Shown piece after piece: positions 15,909 to 25,177 of a DNA stretch of 64,000 nt (its first letter is position 1; each line of letters opens with the position of its first letter). Made by a program: the position numbers and the translations under genes. The notes beneath the pieces were generated by a model. It worked only from the letters and a program-made list of their open reading frames with translations, ran no database searches and had not been told where the DNA came from. The stretch is from Bacteroidota bacterium (GTDB taxonomy: Bacteria; Bacteroidota; Bacteroidia; Chitinophagales; Saprospiraceae): the NCBI GenBank assembly GCA_030147525.1, contig JASBVF010000002.1, forward strand, positions 248,001-312,000, given 5' to 3'.

Positions 15909-16613
15909 ATGAAAATATTACTCATTGAAGACGAAAAGAAAATCGTGTCCGTCATCAGCCGGGGATTGAGCGACGAAGGCTTCAATGTTCAGGTTGCCTA
16001 CGACGGGGAAACGGGGCTGGCCATGCTTCGGGAAAGCAACTTCGATGCGATCGTACTGGATGTCATCCTTCCGAAGCTCAATGGCTGGGAAGTCTGCCGC
16101 CAGGTGCGAGCCATTCCGGAAAAAAAGCAGACCCCCATACTGATGCTGTCCGCCCTGACCAACACCGACAACGTGGTGAAGGGGCTGAACATGGGCGCCG
16201 ACGACTACCTGGCCAAGCCTTTCAAATTACAGGAATTAGTCGCCCGGCTCAAAGCGCTGAACCGCCGGACCGGAACCGGAACCTACCAACCAGAACCTGC
16301 CACCCTCTCCTACGCCGATATTGTTTACAACCTTGATACGAAAGAGGCTTTTTGTAAGAATGAAAAACTAAACCTCACCCGCCGTGAAGTAAACCTGCTG
16401 GAGTTTTTTCTAAAAAACCCAAACCGGGTGCTTTCCCGCTACGATATCCTGGACCGGGTTTGGGGCCTTGATTTTAACCCCGGCACCAACGTTGTGGATG
16501 TGTACGTCTGCTACCTGAGGGCTAAACTCGACAAAGCACTGGGTTACCGCCTGCTGCATACTTCAACAGGCATGGGCTACATATTCAGACTCGAAGATGA
16601 AATTGCGAAATAA
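15909..16613 (+). CDS. OmpR/PhoB-family response regulator
   Basis: 234 residues from the ATG at 15909, where the receiver domain begins (MKILLIEDEKK). Acidic residues E7/D8, the phospho-acceptor D51 (AIVLDVILP) and the conserved lysine in YLAKPFK are all present. A winged-helix output domain fills residues about 130-230 (LTRREVNLLEFFLKNPNRVL, VWGLDFNPGTNVVDVYV). The gene overlaps the histidine kinase gene by 17 bases, so the two are translationally coupled. It follows the TonB receptor by 66 bases, a gap that contains a candidate autoregulatory site. Confidence 0.93.
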   Translation: MKILLIEDEKKIVSVISRGLSDEGFNVQVAYDGETGLAMLRESNFDAIVLDVILPKLNGWEVCRQVRAIPEKKQTPILMLSALTNTDNVVKGLNMGADDYLAKPFKLQELVARLKALNRRTGTGTYQPEPATLSYADIVYNLDTKEAFCKNEKLNLTRREVNLLEFFLKNPNRVLSRYDILDRVWGLDFNPGTNVVDVYVCYLRAKLDKALGYRLLHTSTGMGYIFRLEDEIAK

Positions 16614-17964
16614 GATAGCACTGACGTTCAGCCTGCTCTCGTCGGGGCTGCTGTTTGTCATTTGCACATTTTTTTACCTGCTGCACGCCCGAAATACCCG
16701 TAACGATTTCCTCCAGCGACTGACGGAACGGGCTGAAATTGCTGCCCGTGCCTCACTCGAAAAAGACGAACTCAGCCAGCGCATTTACGATGAAATCATT
16801 AACAAACATTTCAAAACGCTGCCGCAGGAGCGGGAATATTTTATACGCATCGACAAAGATGTGCCGAGGCCGAACCTGCCCGCCGAAATCACAGACTCCT
16901 TCCTCACAGAAGTTGCCAAAAATGAATCCGCTGAGTTTTATTCCGATGGCAAGGCCGCCGTTGGCATTCATTACGACGATAACCAGGGCACGTTTCTCGT
17001 CATTGTTACCGCTACGGACGAAGATGGCATCGAGGCGCTGCAAAATCTGCGTTTTGTTTTTCTGGTCATATCCCTGCTGTACATCATTGCCATTATTTTT
17101 ATCAGTTTCTGGTTTGCCCGGGAAACACTCGGACCAATCGCCCGGATCATTGAAAAAATGGAAAACATCAATGCTTCCAACCTTCACCTCCGGCTGGAAA
17201 TCAAGCGGAAGTCACAGGATGAGCTTAGCAGAATGATCCATACTTTCAACTCCATGCTCGACCGGCTGGAAACCTCCATTGAGGCGCAAAACCAATTTAT
17301 CAGCAACGCTTCCCATGAATTAAAAACGCCGCTGACCGCCATCCTGGGTGAAGTGGAACTCTCGCTTGCCAAACCCCACGACCAAGCCTATTTCCGAAAA
17401 TCGATGGAAACAATAGAGGAGGAAGGCACCCGTATGCAGAACATTATCCTGCGGCTGCTGCGACTGGCTCAAACTTCGGGAAGCCAGCCGGAAAAGTTTT
17501 TCGCAGATGTGAGAATTGATGAGTTGCTGATGGATATTCTGGAAGAAATTCATGCCCTCGACCCCGGACGAAAATACCATGTCGACTTCGACAACCTGCC
17601 CGCCGATCCGCAACAGCTGATCATTCAGGCGAATCGTCCGCTGCTCCGCATTGCGCTGACCAATGTGATTGAAAATGCATTCAAGTTTTCTGAAAATAAA
17701 CTCGTGACCGTCATCCCGAAAATTTTAAAAGATCAGGTAAAAATTGCGGTGCTTGACCGGGGCCCCGGCATATCGGAGGAGGATATCCCGTACATTTTTG
17801 ATCCATTTTTCAGGGCTGAATCCGTCCGGCACCTGCCCGGCTTTGGCATTGGTTTGCCGATGGTTCAGAAAATTGTGCGCCTGCACGATGGCAGCATCGA
17901 GGTTTTTTCCAACCCTTTCAGCGGCGCTACTTTCACGATCAGACTGCCCCGCCGTACGTTCTAA
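16597..17964 (+). CDS. Sensor histidine kinase (HAMP-HisKA-HATPase)
   Basis: 455 residues. Two membrane helices (about 8-28 and 148-172) flank a periplasmic sensor of about 120 residues; then a HAMP linker, the HisKA helix with phospho-accepting H240 (SNASHELKTPLTAILGE), and an HATPase domain with an N box (NVIENAFKFSENK), G1 box (DRGPGISEED) and G2 box (GFGIGLPMVQKIV). It should sense an envelope signal and phosphorylate the regulator encoded by the overlapping upstream gene. The neighbourhood of a TonB receptor suggests a metal or nutrient ligand. The stop is followed within 5 bases by the second copy of the shared 22-base motif. Confidence 0.93.
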   Translation: MKLRNKIALTFSLLSSGLLFVICTFFYLLHARNTRNDFLQRLTERAEIAARASLEKDELSQRIYDEIINKHFKTLPQEREYFIRIDKDVPRPNLPAEITDSFLTEVAKNESAEFYSDGKAAVGIHYDDNQGTFLVIVTATDEDGIEALQNLRFVFLVISLLYIIAIIFISFWFARETLGPIARIIEKMENINASNLHLRLEIKRKSQDELSRMIHTFNSMLDRLETSIEAQNQFISNASHELKTPLTAILGEVELSLAKPHDQAYFRKSMETIEEEGTRMQNIILRLLRLAQTSGSQPEKFFADVRIDELLMDILEEIHALDPGRKYHVDFDNLPADPQQLIIQANRPLLRIALTNVIENAFKFSENKLVTVIPKILKDQVKIAVLDRGPGISEEDIPYIFDPFFRAESVRHLPGFGIGLPMVQKIVRLHDGSIEVFSNPFSGATFTIRLPRRTF

Positions 17965-17968
17965 TAAT

Positions 17969-17990
17969 CTTCTAATCTCTTTATAATAAT
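17969..17990 (+). promoter_or_regulatory. Second copy of the candidate response-regulator site
   Basis: Starts CTTCTAATC and keeps TTTnTAATnA, matching the site at 15855-15876 at 17 of 22 positions with the same 11-base TAAT spacing. It lies just after the kinase gene and upstream of the envelope-protein gene at 18169, marking that gene as a likely target. Confidence 0.45.
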
Positions 17991-18057
17991 CTCTTAAAGC
18001 TACGCCTGCCTGAGCCCCACATCTTTGCATCGCAAACATTAAATCAACCTCCCGAAC

Positions 18058-18129
18058 GCCGGCAACGAATGCAAGGGCAAAGTTGCCGGCCCCGTTTTGC
18101 TCCATCCTGTACTGATCATTGGATGGAGC
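18058..18129 (+). other. Two tandem hairpins in the leader of the envelope-protein gene; the second is terminator-like
   Basis: Stem 1 has perfect 9-bp arms GCCGGCAAC (18058-18066) and 18082-18090. Stem 2 has perfect 9-bp arms GCTCCATCC (18099-18107) and 18121-18129 and is followed by AGTTTTATT. The pair could terminate the two-component operon or attenuate the gene at 18169. No -7 box is seen between the second hairpin and that gene's start. Confidence 0.5.
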
Positions 18130-18168
18130 AGTTTTATTAATCAAAAAAAAAATAAAAGGTTTTATCCT

Positions 18169-19041
18169 ATGAAACGATTCTCACTCACAGTTTGTCTGTG
18201 CCTGTTTTTTTGTGTCAGCGTTTTTTGCCAAAGCTATGAAAACGAAGAAGAGGACCCACAGCTACCAGCCAAAGTGCTGCATGCCGAGCCGCTCTTCATC
18301 GACCTGATCCGGGATTTGGGAGCCCGGAAAGGAGAAAAGGAATGGAACGTCGGAGCTGCCCTCGTTGACCGTGGCCAGTTCGATAGTTACGAGTTTCTTG
18401 TTGAGTACGAATGGGCAGTAAAAGACCGGTGGGGCCTGGAAGTCGAAGTGCCTGTCAGCATTTTCACCCAATCTCATTACGCAGGGGCGAGCGACATCAC
18501 AACGCCCCGCCCTAAAAAACCATCCAACAGGGTCGAGAGCCTGAAATTTGCCACGCAGTACACTTTTCTGGTATCTGAGCGAAGGCAGGCCTCGCTCGCC
18601 CTTGGGGCTATCACCGAGCTGGAGTTTACCGATCTCGATGTCATTCAGCTGAACAATACATTTCAAGGTGTCCTATTCAATCCGTTTTTTATTGGAGCGA
18701 AACGGTTGGGGCCTAACTGGCATTCCTTAATTTACACAGGCCCCCGCCTGCTCTCTCACTTTGGTCATTCGGGACTGGATTTATCTTATGAAATCAACTC
18801 CAACGTCCACTACATGATCCCCGGCACCCGGAATTTTGTCGGGATGGAAATCAACAAGGAACTTGCCGAGGGTCATCTTTATGCCACCCTCCGCCCACAG
18901 ATGCGACTGACAATTCAGGATAATTTACTGGTAGGTATTGTATCCGGCATTCCTCTGAACAAGGAAAATGAAAGGCTCAGCGCCTTTCTTCGCTTGATTT
19001 ATGAGCCGGGACATCGCAAACATCACGGCTCAGGTCATTGA
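18169..19041 (+). CDS. Predicted outer-membrane/envelope protein, function unknown
   Basis: 290 residues from the ATG at 18169, where a signal peptide begins (MKRFSLTVCLCLFFCVSVFC); the frame extends upstream to 18097 but would run through the leader hairpins. The mature N-terminus holds a conserved-looking block, HAEPLFIDLIRDLGARKGEK, followed by repeated amphipathic beta segments and Gly/aromatic-rich strands, as in a small beta-barrel. It ends with a His-rich tail (GHRKHHGSGH) that could bind metal. It follows the two-component system and shares the candidate regulatory site with it. Homologues with this HAEPL block probably exist in other Bacteroidota but their role is not known to me. 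Confidence 0.6.
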   Translation: MKRFSLTVCLCLFFCVSVFCQSYENEEEDPQLPAKVLHAEPLFIDLIRDLGARKGEKEWNVGAALVDRGQFDSYEFLVEYEWAVKDRWGLEVEVPVSIFTQSHYAGASDITTPRPKKPSNRVESLKFATQYTFLVSERRQASLALGAITELEFTDLDVIQLNNTFQGVLFNPFFIGAKRLGPNWHSLIYTGPRLLSHFGHSGLDLSYEINSNVHYMIPGTRNFVGMEINKELAEGHLYATLRPQMRLTIQDNLLVGIVSGIPLNKENERLSAFLRLIYEPGHRKHHGSGH

Positions 19042-19121
19042 AAAAACCAAAAGGAAAAACCCGCTCTCTCTATTCATTTTTCAGGATGATTCCATAGTCG
19101 TGAAAATGTTCGCATTTTAAT

Positions 19122-20462
19122 TCACAGCCCGTATTCCTCGATTTTTCGGTATAAAGTAGCGATACCGATTCCGAGGAATTCGGCTGCTTTTGTTTTATTC
19201 CCCTTGGTATAGGCGAGTACTTTTCGGATGTGAAGCTTTTCCATTTCAGCCAGCTTCAGCGCATCTTCCGGGTTGCCGGACTCTGTGTACTGAAAATCGA
19301 AGGGCAGGCAATCCAGCGTAAGCTCATCGCCGGAGGCAAGTATGACGGCCCGCTCGATGATATTTTTCAACTCACGGATATTGCCCTTCCAGGGATGGTT
19401 GACCAGGGCTTTTTGAAATCCCTCTTCCATGCCGAGTGGCTTCAGATTCATTTTGGCAGTAAACATATCGATGAAATGTTTTGCCAGCAACGGAATATCA
19501 TTTTGGCGCTCCTGCAGAGAGGGAAGTTTGATGCTGAAAACGGAGAGGCGGTAAAACAGGTCGAGGCGAAAATTACCTTTTTCACTTTCCGCCTGCAGAT
19601 CCCGGTTGGTGGCAGCGATGACACGTACGTCCACTTTCGTCTCCTTGGTTTCACCTACTTTCAGGAATGTTCCCGTTTCGAGTACCCGCAGGAGTTTGGC
19701 TTGCAGGGTGAGGTCCATTTCACCAATTTCATCCAAAAAAATAGTGCCCTCGTGGGCTTCTTCGAAAAGACCGGTTTTATCCCTCGTGGCTCCGGTGAAT
19801 GAGCCGGATTTGTGGCCGAACATTTCACTTTCCAGAATTTCCTTGCCGAGTGCGCTGCAATTGATGGCCACGAACGGCTTTGACCGCCGCTGACTTTCGG
19901 AGTGGATCGCTTGCGCAAATACCTCCTTGCCGGTTCCTGTCTCGCCGGTGAGTAGCACCGTGGTACCGGTTGCAGCTACTTTTTTGGCCATGTCGATAGC
20001 GTGGAGCATGGGTTTCGACTTACCAACGATTTTATCGAAACTGTGCCGTTGCTCGCTTACCTGTTCTTCCAGTTCATGCACCCGGAATTGCAGGAGCGCT
20101 TTGTCCACTGCCCGGCTGACGAGGGGGATGATTTTGTTATTATCGTCGCCTTTGGTGATGTAGTCGAAGGCGCCGCCTTTGATGGCCGTTACGCTGTCAG
20201 GGATGGTACCGAATGCCGTGAGCAGGATGACTTCGCTCTGCGGGCTGAGTTCCTTGATTTTGGGAACCATTTCGACGCCGTTGGCATCCGGAAGTTTGAC
20301 GTCGCAGATGATGGCGTGGATTTTTTCCTGTTCCAGAATTTTCAACCCTCGCTTGCCCGTTTCCGCCTGGAAGACCTGATAGCCCTCCAGCCGGATGATA
20401 CGGCTGAGGAGGTTGCGGATGTCGTTTTCGTCGTCAATGATGAGGATGTTGGCTTTGGACAT
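19122..20462 (-). CDS. NtrC-family sigma-54-dependent response regulator
   Basis: 446 residues from the ATG at 20462, where the receiver begins (MSKANILIIDDENDIRNLL). The phospho-acceptor is D54 (AIICDVKLP). The AAA+ domain spans about 150-385, with Walker A GETGTGKE, the sigma-54 contact loop GSFTGA (GAFTGA variant) and Walker B TIFLDEIGE. A Fis-type helix-turn-helix closes the protein (GNKTKAAEFLGIGIATLYRK). It would activate sigma-54 promoters when phosphorylated. No partner kinase is adjacent in this window. It lies downstream of the 928-residue T9SS protein gene, from which it is separated by a strong hairpin. Confidence 0.93.
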   Translation of the reverse strand: MSKANILIIDDENDIRNLLSRIIRLEGYQVFQAETGKRGLKILEQEKIHAIICDVKLPDANGVEMVPKIKELSPQSEVILLTAFGTIPDSVTAIKGGAFDYITKGDDNNKIIPLVSRAVDKALLQFRVHELEEQVSEQRHSFDKIVGKSKPMLHAIDMAKKVAATGTTVLLTGETGTGKEVFAQAIHSESQRRSKPFVAINCSALGKEILESEMFGHKSGSFTGATRDKTGLFEEAHEGTIFLDEIGEMDLTLQAKLLRVLETGTFLKVGETKETKVDVRVIAATNRDLQAESEKGNFRLDLFYRLSVFSIKLPSLQERQNDIPLLAKHFIDMFTAKMNLKPLGMEEGFQKALVNHPWKGNIRELKNIIERAVILASGDELTLDCLPFDFQYTESGNPEDALKLAEMEKLHIRKVLAYTKGNKTKAAEFLGIGIATLYRKIEEYGL

Positions 20463-20481
20463 GCTTTTTTGAATGATGAAC

Positions 20482-20534
20482 GATGAACGATGAATGATGA
20501 ACGGGGCTGCAAAGTTCATCATTCATCGTTTATC
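20482..20534 (-). terminator. Long inverted repeat between the T9SS cargo gene and the NtrC-type gene
   Basis: Arms of 21 bases (20482-20502 and 20514-20534), built from GATGAA-like words, pair at 20 of 21 positions around an 11-base loop. It lies 15 bases after the stop of the gene ending at 20550 and just upstream of the start at 20462. Confidence 0.65.
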
Positions 20535-20549
20535 CTTTATCATTAATAT

Positions 20550-23336
20550 TTACCGGATGAGATCGATGTAACCTTTCCTTACTTCTCCGGAGGCTTCCGT
20601 CCCGGTCACACGTTGCTCGAAGACTTTGCAAACGTAATAATAAGTTCCGGCGGGCAGAGCCTGGCCCCGGCTATTTTCACCATTCCAGTTGAGGTTGGGG
20701 TCTGTGGTTTGGTAAACGAGTTCACCCCACCGGTTGAAAATATTCATCTCGACCCGCTCAATGAAACAGAACGGATAAGGAATGTAAAGGTCGTTGGCGC
20801 CATCGCCGTTGGGCGTGAAAGCATTGGGCAGCTCGTAATTTGGACAAGGGTCCACACACTCGATGTTGCTGAGCGGGCTCTCGTTTTTGAACGTATCGAG
20901 TGCAGTGATGGCGTAACATCCGGCGATGCTTTCATCCGGCAAATGCAGGAAAGTAGTGTCGCCGGAGTCATCGATCGTGGCGATGAGTATAAATTCTTCG
21001 CCTTTGATGGGAGTAAAATAAATATTGTAGGAAACCACATCGTCCGTCTCTTCACAGAGGTTCATTGGATTGATCCAGCGCAGGCGGTTGCTGATGTCAA
21101 CGCCCTCCTGACAATTGATATTTTCATCGCAAATATCACGAACGGTCAACTCCGGTGCGCAGGGCGCCACATTATCAAGCGGCACAGCGCAGGCTTCCTG
21201 AGAAAGATTGATCAGCGGCGAAGGTACCCCCTGAATGCCGTAGGAGCCTTCCGCCCGGATGTAGTAGCAATATTCCCGTCCGTTCACGAGATTTTTATCC
21301 AAATAAAATGTGTCAGCTGTTACAGCGAGAGAGTCCCATTGATTTTGCTGATTGTTAAAACGGAAGACCGTGTATTTCGTATTGACCCACGGCACTTCGA
21401 AGCGCCAGGACAGGTTGTTCTGGTTGTCGGTCGGTTCAATTTCCAGAAATACCGAGGAAGCTGAAGGAGAATTGCCGATGGGCTGGGTCTCGCCTTTCAC
21501 GAAAAAATTAATATTGTAGGTGTAAGGCTCGCCTCTGGTGTTCAGGTCAGCTGTTTGATCAAAATACTCCTGCTGGGTAAGTTGCCAGTAAGTTGGGCTG
21601 TTGAAAGTGGCAATGGTATTGAAGCCCGCATTCGTGATGCCGGTTGCCCGTTGCAGTTCGTATCGGTAGGGACCGGGATTGAGCAGGGTATCCAGGTCGT
21701 TGGCCAGCGGTTTCGTCCAGCGCACTTCGATGCGGCCGTTGGAATTTTCGGTTTCCAAAACGCTGACGTTGGTGATGAGCGGCACGTCCCGGCTGAGCTG
21801 CACGCAAACTTCATCGGAGGGCAAACTTTCCACAAAATTGTAAGGCTGTCCGGAATTGGTCCGCCGTGCGAACCTGCCCAGGATGCGGTAACAGTAGGTG
21901 CGGCCACGCTCCACGTCGGTGTCGATGTGCTGGTAGCGGCCGGCGGCCTCATTGGTCGTGTTGGCCACGAAGGTATAGCCCTTGCCGTCGAGGCCCGGCG
22001 TACAGGTATCGATGGGGAAGGGGTTGGGGCCCTCCCGCCGCCAGACGGAGAAGCCGAAGAAGTAATCATCCTGCGCATCTTCGCAGAAGTAAGGCTTCTC
22101 CCAGGAAACTTCTATCCGGTCGGAGGTAGGTTGAGTCTGTACATCTTCCGGTTGTGGTCCGACCACTTTGATCCTAACAGCTTTCAGGGTTGCAAGCCCG
22201 GTCGAGCCGGGAATACTTTGAAGGAAAAAGTCATCTTCCGCTTTAAAAACAACCGTGTAAGGCAAATCTGAAATGTGCTCACAGGCGGTTTGCCAGCGGA
22301 AGGTTTTCACCACCGGCGTCTGTTGATAAGTCGCAGATGGATTGCCGGTAGGTCGCCAGATTTCGATTCCGTCAGCCGGGCTGACTTCCACGATGAACGG
22401 AGCGCCCAACGCTGAAAGTTTGACTTTGTCGCCCATATCCTGGTCGGTGGCGGTAACGGTAAATTCCACCACATCGCCGGCAACTACACAGATTTCATCG
22501 ATGGTAGCAATCTGGGGTGCGTGATTTTGATCGCAATTGAAAACCAGTATCTGCATATCCCTGACCGTTGTGTCGATTGGTACGCCATTTCGCCAGGAGA
22601 TGATAATCATGGCCACGTTGTACTCTCCCGGAAATTGCGGAGCATCCCAGGTGAGCGTACCCGTTATGGAGTTTAGCGAGAGGGAACCATTAACCCCCTG
22701 CACGTTTTGAGGAAAAGTATAATTGGGCACAGGGGTGTTGATAGCCTGTAAAGGCTCAATGAGTTGGTATGAGAGGCTATCGCCGTCGGGATCGAAGGCA
22801 TTGGGGTTGTGTACAAAAGCTTCACCAATGCAGGCATAATCGATTGGGGGCTGAAGCAAGCGGGGCGTACTGTTGCAGCCCTGAAACTGGCCGTTGAAGA
22901 GCGTAAAAGTTGTTTGCAGGTGAAACTGAATATTATCGGAAGCCGGTGGGTTGACGTTTAGAATGCCGCCGTTGCGATTGGGGTCAGTCATGGATACGGT
23001 GTAGGAGCCGGTGCCATCGTAGGTATGTGTTGCGACGTAAATATTATACTTGACGTCGTTGGCGAGCGGTTGTCCCTGGGGCGGAACTCCGGCCCCGTTC
23101 GAGCGGGGAACCATCTCGCAGGTACCATCGCCCCAGCAAAGTTCGAGGGTATCCCGGTCGGCGGCAACACTACTGGTTTTTGTGTAGGTAATAATGGTGC
23201 AACGCACCATGTTGCTGGTGCAATCGCCCAATTGCTCGATGATAATTTCACCGGCCCGGTTGTGGGTCGCAAAAGAAACTATGCTGAACTGCAAGAGGAA
23301 AAAGGCGAAAGCAAAAAAGCGTAAACACGTTTTCAT
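20550..23336 (-). CDS. Secreted T9SS type B cargo protein with gliding-motility-associated C-terminal domain
   Basis: 928 residues: signal peptide (MKTCLRFFAFAFFLLQFSIVSFA), a long extracellular part with cadherin/Ig-like segments (FDPDGDSLSYQLIEP near 180, TVTATDQDMGDKV near 295) and fibronectin-III-like modules (about 410-800; IEVSWEKPYF, NLSWRFEVPW), and a C-terminal type B sorting domain of the CHU_C kind (about 835-928; NAFTPNGDGANDLYIPYP, FNRWGELVYQT, LPAGTYYYVCKV). Proteins of this class cross the outer membrane through the type IX system and stay at the surface or are released; many are adhesins. It is well separated from its neighbours and no PorP/SprF gene is adjacent. Confidence 0.88.
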   Translation of the reverse strand: MKTCLRFFAFAFFLLQFSIVSFATHNRAGEIIIEQLGDCTSNMVRCTIITYTKTSSVAADRDTLELCWGDGTCEMVPRSNGAGVPPQGQPLANDVKYNIYVATHTYDGTGSYTVSMTDPNRNGGILNVNPPASDNIQFHLQTTFTLFNGQFQGCNSTPRLLQPPIDYACIGEAFVHNPNAFDPDGDSLSYQLIEPLQAINTPVPNYTFPQNVQGVNGSLSLNSITGTLTWDAPQFPGEYNVAMIIISWRNGVPIDTTVRDMQILVFNCDQNHAPQIATIDEICVVAGDVVEFTVTATDQDMGDKVKLSALGAPFIVEVSPADGIEIWRPTGNPSATYQQTPVVKTFRWQTACEHISDLPYTVVFKAEDDFFLQSIPGSTGLATLKAVRIKVVGPQPEDVQTQPTSDRIEVSWEKPYFCEDAQDDYFFGFSVWRREGPNPFPIDTCTPGLDGKGYTFVANTTNEAAGRYQHIDTDVERGRTYCYRILGRFARRTNSGQPYNFVESLPSDEVCVQLSRDVPLITNVSVLETENSNGRIEVRWTKPLANDLDTLLNPGPYRYELQRATGITNAGFNTIATFNSPTYWQLTQQEYFDQTADLNTRGEPYTYNINFFVKGETQPIGNSPSASSVFLEIEPTDNQNNLSWRFEVPWVNTKYTVFRFNNQQNQWDSLAVTADTFYLDKNLVNGREYCYYIRAEGSYGIQGVPSPLINLSQEACAVPLDNVAPCAPELTVRDICDENINCQEGVDISNRLRWINPMNLCEETDDVVSYNIYFTPIKGEEFILIATIDDSGDTTFLHLPDESIAGCYAITALDTFKNESPLSNIECVDPCPNYELPNAFTPNGDGANDLYIPYPFCFIERVEMNIFNRWGELVYQTTDPNLNWNGENSRGQALPAGTYYYVCKVFEQRVTGTEASGEVRKGYIDLIR

Positions 23337-23732
23337 AACGGATTTGATTGAATTTGCGGAGCGAAAAAATTCCAGGACTATCTGTTCGGATGAATAGCAG
23401 CACCGTTTTCAAAATAAAGCAAAAAACTCAAAAAAAGCGGGCCGTTTTTCAAAAGTTGGCCGGTCAAAGACATTTTTAAAGGCATATCTTTAAACGAAGC
23501 ATCTGACACCTTAGTTTTTGACAGTTGCCTGAATTGGCTCCCAATAGCCAAAATTCGGTAGCAATTTGCAAGAAAATCAGCGGGTTAGGCAGATTTTTTT
23601 AAGCAATTTTATTAAAATCGCACGTAATATGGCCAGTTGAACGATAGGCTCGCCAGTCTTTCAGAAAAAGCCTGTTCAGCCTGTTTTTATACAAAACGCA
23701 TCATGCCAACAAGCCATCAAAACCCGAACGCC
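23337..23732. other. Intergenic region without a supported gene
   Basis: About 400 bases between a minus-strand gene and the MerR gene. It is A/T-rich and contains a short GGCCG-bearing dyad near 23440-23470. No reading frame with recognisable content and no exact TAnnTTTG box was found; TATCTTTA near 23485 is the closest. Confidence 0.5.
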
Positions 23733-24068
23733 ATGAGTAAAATACCAACTGAACTTACCAAACGCTACTACACCATTGGCGAAGTAGCAGAAATGTTCGA
23801 GGTTTCAAAATCCCTGATCCGCTTCTGGGAGCAGGAGTTCGATTTTCTACGACCTTACAAATCAAGTAAAGGCGAGCGGCGCTTCACAGCCGACAATATC
23901 AAACAATTTGAAACTATTTACCACCTCGTGAAAGACAAAGGCTATACTCTTAGCGGAGCAAAAAAAGCACTCAAGGAGGAAAAGGACTTTTTAAAACAAA
24001 AAAACAAGACGCTCAAAACCTTAAAGCAAATCCGGGGTTTTCTGGAGGACCTGAAGCATGAAATCTGA
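23733..24068 (+). CDS. MerR-family transcriptional regulator
   Basis: 111 residues from the ATG at 23733. The MerR DNA-binding domain fills residues 8-78: YYTIGEVAEMFEVSKSLIRF is the helix-turn-helix and FWEQEFDFLRPYKSSKGERRF the wing. A short lysine-rich helix follows (ALKEEKDFLKQKNKTLKTLK) and may dimerise; there is no effector domain. An earlier in-frame ATG at 23703 would add ten weakly conserved residues and is possible. This short MerR type is widespread and nearly single-copy in Bacteroidota, with unknown targets. Confidence 0.88.
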   Translation: MSKIPTELTKRYYTIGEVAEMFEVSKSLIRFWEQEFDFLRPYKSSKGERRFTADNIKQFETIYHLVKDKGYTLSGAKKALKEEKDFLKQKNKTLKTLKQIRGFLEDLKHEI

Positions 24069-24158
24069 TTTGTTCTACCGGACCACGGTTCATGTTGAAC
24101 CTTCGCAACAGGTCGCCCGTTTTTGAAATTCAGAAAACTAACTGTGATTAATCCTGCT

Positions 24159-25163
24159 ATGAAATTCCGCTCCAACCCGGCGCTACCCACTGTTTTAAAT
24201 GACTGGAAAGGCAACCCGCTCGATGACAACGGGTGCTTTCTCCATCCCGACTACCCGTTCGAACTTGGGTGGATGGACGTGTTAAAATGGAAGCTCTTCA
24301 CAAAAAATCCTTACCAGGAAAAGAAAAAAAATGACCCCTGGCGGGCTACAGTCGTAAAAGACAGCGGCTTCCTGCGCCACGACCGTGATGTTTTTGTCTG
24401 GCTTGGGCATGCGTCTTTTTTCTTTAGGTTAAATGGCCTAAACATCCTCATCGACCCGGTATTCGGCAAACTGGCACCGCTAACTCCCCGCTTCTCTGAA
24501 TTGCCGGTTTCACCCGAAAAATTTCAACATATTGACCTCGTCCTCCTCACGCACGATCACCGGGATCACTGCGACGAGGCAAGCCTGAAGTTTTTATTAA
24601 AAAACAACCCAACGGCCAAAATCATAACCGGCCTGAACATGCAACCTGTCGTTTCGGCTTGGTCAAACGGGTGCCCGATTGTTGAAATGGGTTGGTTTCA
24701 AGTAATTGATAATGAGTCGCTTGGGTTGAAAATTTTCTACCTCCCCACCCGACATTGGTGCCGTCGCTGGCTGACCGACACCAACAAACGGCTCTGGGGC
24801 GCATTTGTCCTTCAGACGGATTCGACCACGATCTATTTCGGCGCTGACTCAGGCTACGGCAACCATTACAAACAGGCTGCTGCGCTATTCCCAAAAATAG
24901 ACTACGCCTTTCTCGGCATCGGGGCCTTTGCTCCGGAGTGGTTCATGCACTCTAACCACATGAGCCCGGCAGATGCCTGGCAAGCCTTCCACGACCTGGG
25001 AGCCGCCAGGATGATTCCAATGCACTACGGCACTTTCGATCTGTCGGATGAGCCGCTGGGAGAGCCTGAAAGGCTGTTGAAAAGTATCAGCGCAGGAAGT
25101 GAGGCTGTCGAATTTTTAACGATCGGGAAAGCAAGGGAAGTAAAAACGGAGTTGGTGAAATAA
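24159..25163 (+). CDS. MBL-fold metallo-hydrolase, NAPE-PLD/UlaG-like
   Basis: 334 residues from the ATG at 24159. The metal-binding motif is LLTHDHRDHCD (around residue 130), with further ligands in LPTRHWCRRW, IYFGADSGYGNHY and MIPMHYGTF. The N-terminal region with WLGHASFFFRLNGLNILIDP is typical of the Lactamase_B_2 type, which includes N-acyl-phosphatidylethanolamine phospholipase D. There is no signal peptide, so it should act in the cytoplasm, perhaps on a phosphodiester or lactone. The gene is 90 bases after the MerR gene and converges on the ABC ATPase gene with a 14-base gap. Confidence 0.85.
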   Translation: MKFRSNPALPTVLNDWKGNPLDDNGCFLHPDYPFELGWMDVLKWKLFTKNPYQEKKKNDPWRATVVKDSGFLRHDRDVFVWLGHASFFFRLNGLNILIDPVFGKLAPLTPRFSELPVSPEKFQHIDLVLLTHDHRDHCDEASLKFLLKNNPTAKIITGLNMQPVVSAWSNGCPIVEMGWFQVIDNESLGLKIFYLPTRHWCRRWLTDTNKRLWGAFVLQTDSTTIYFGADSGYGNHYKQAAALFPKIDYAFLGIGAFAPEWFMHSNHMSPADAWQAFHDLGAARMIPMHYGTFDLSDEPLGEPERLLKSISAGSEAVEFLTIGKAREVKTELVK

Positions 25164-25177
25164 GTCAGGCTTCGACA

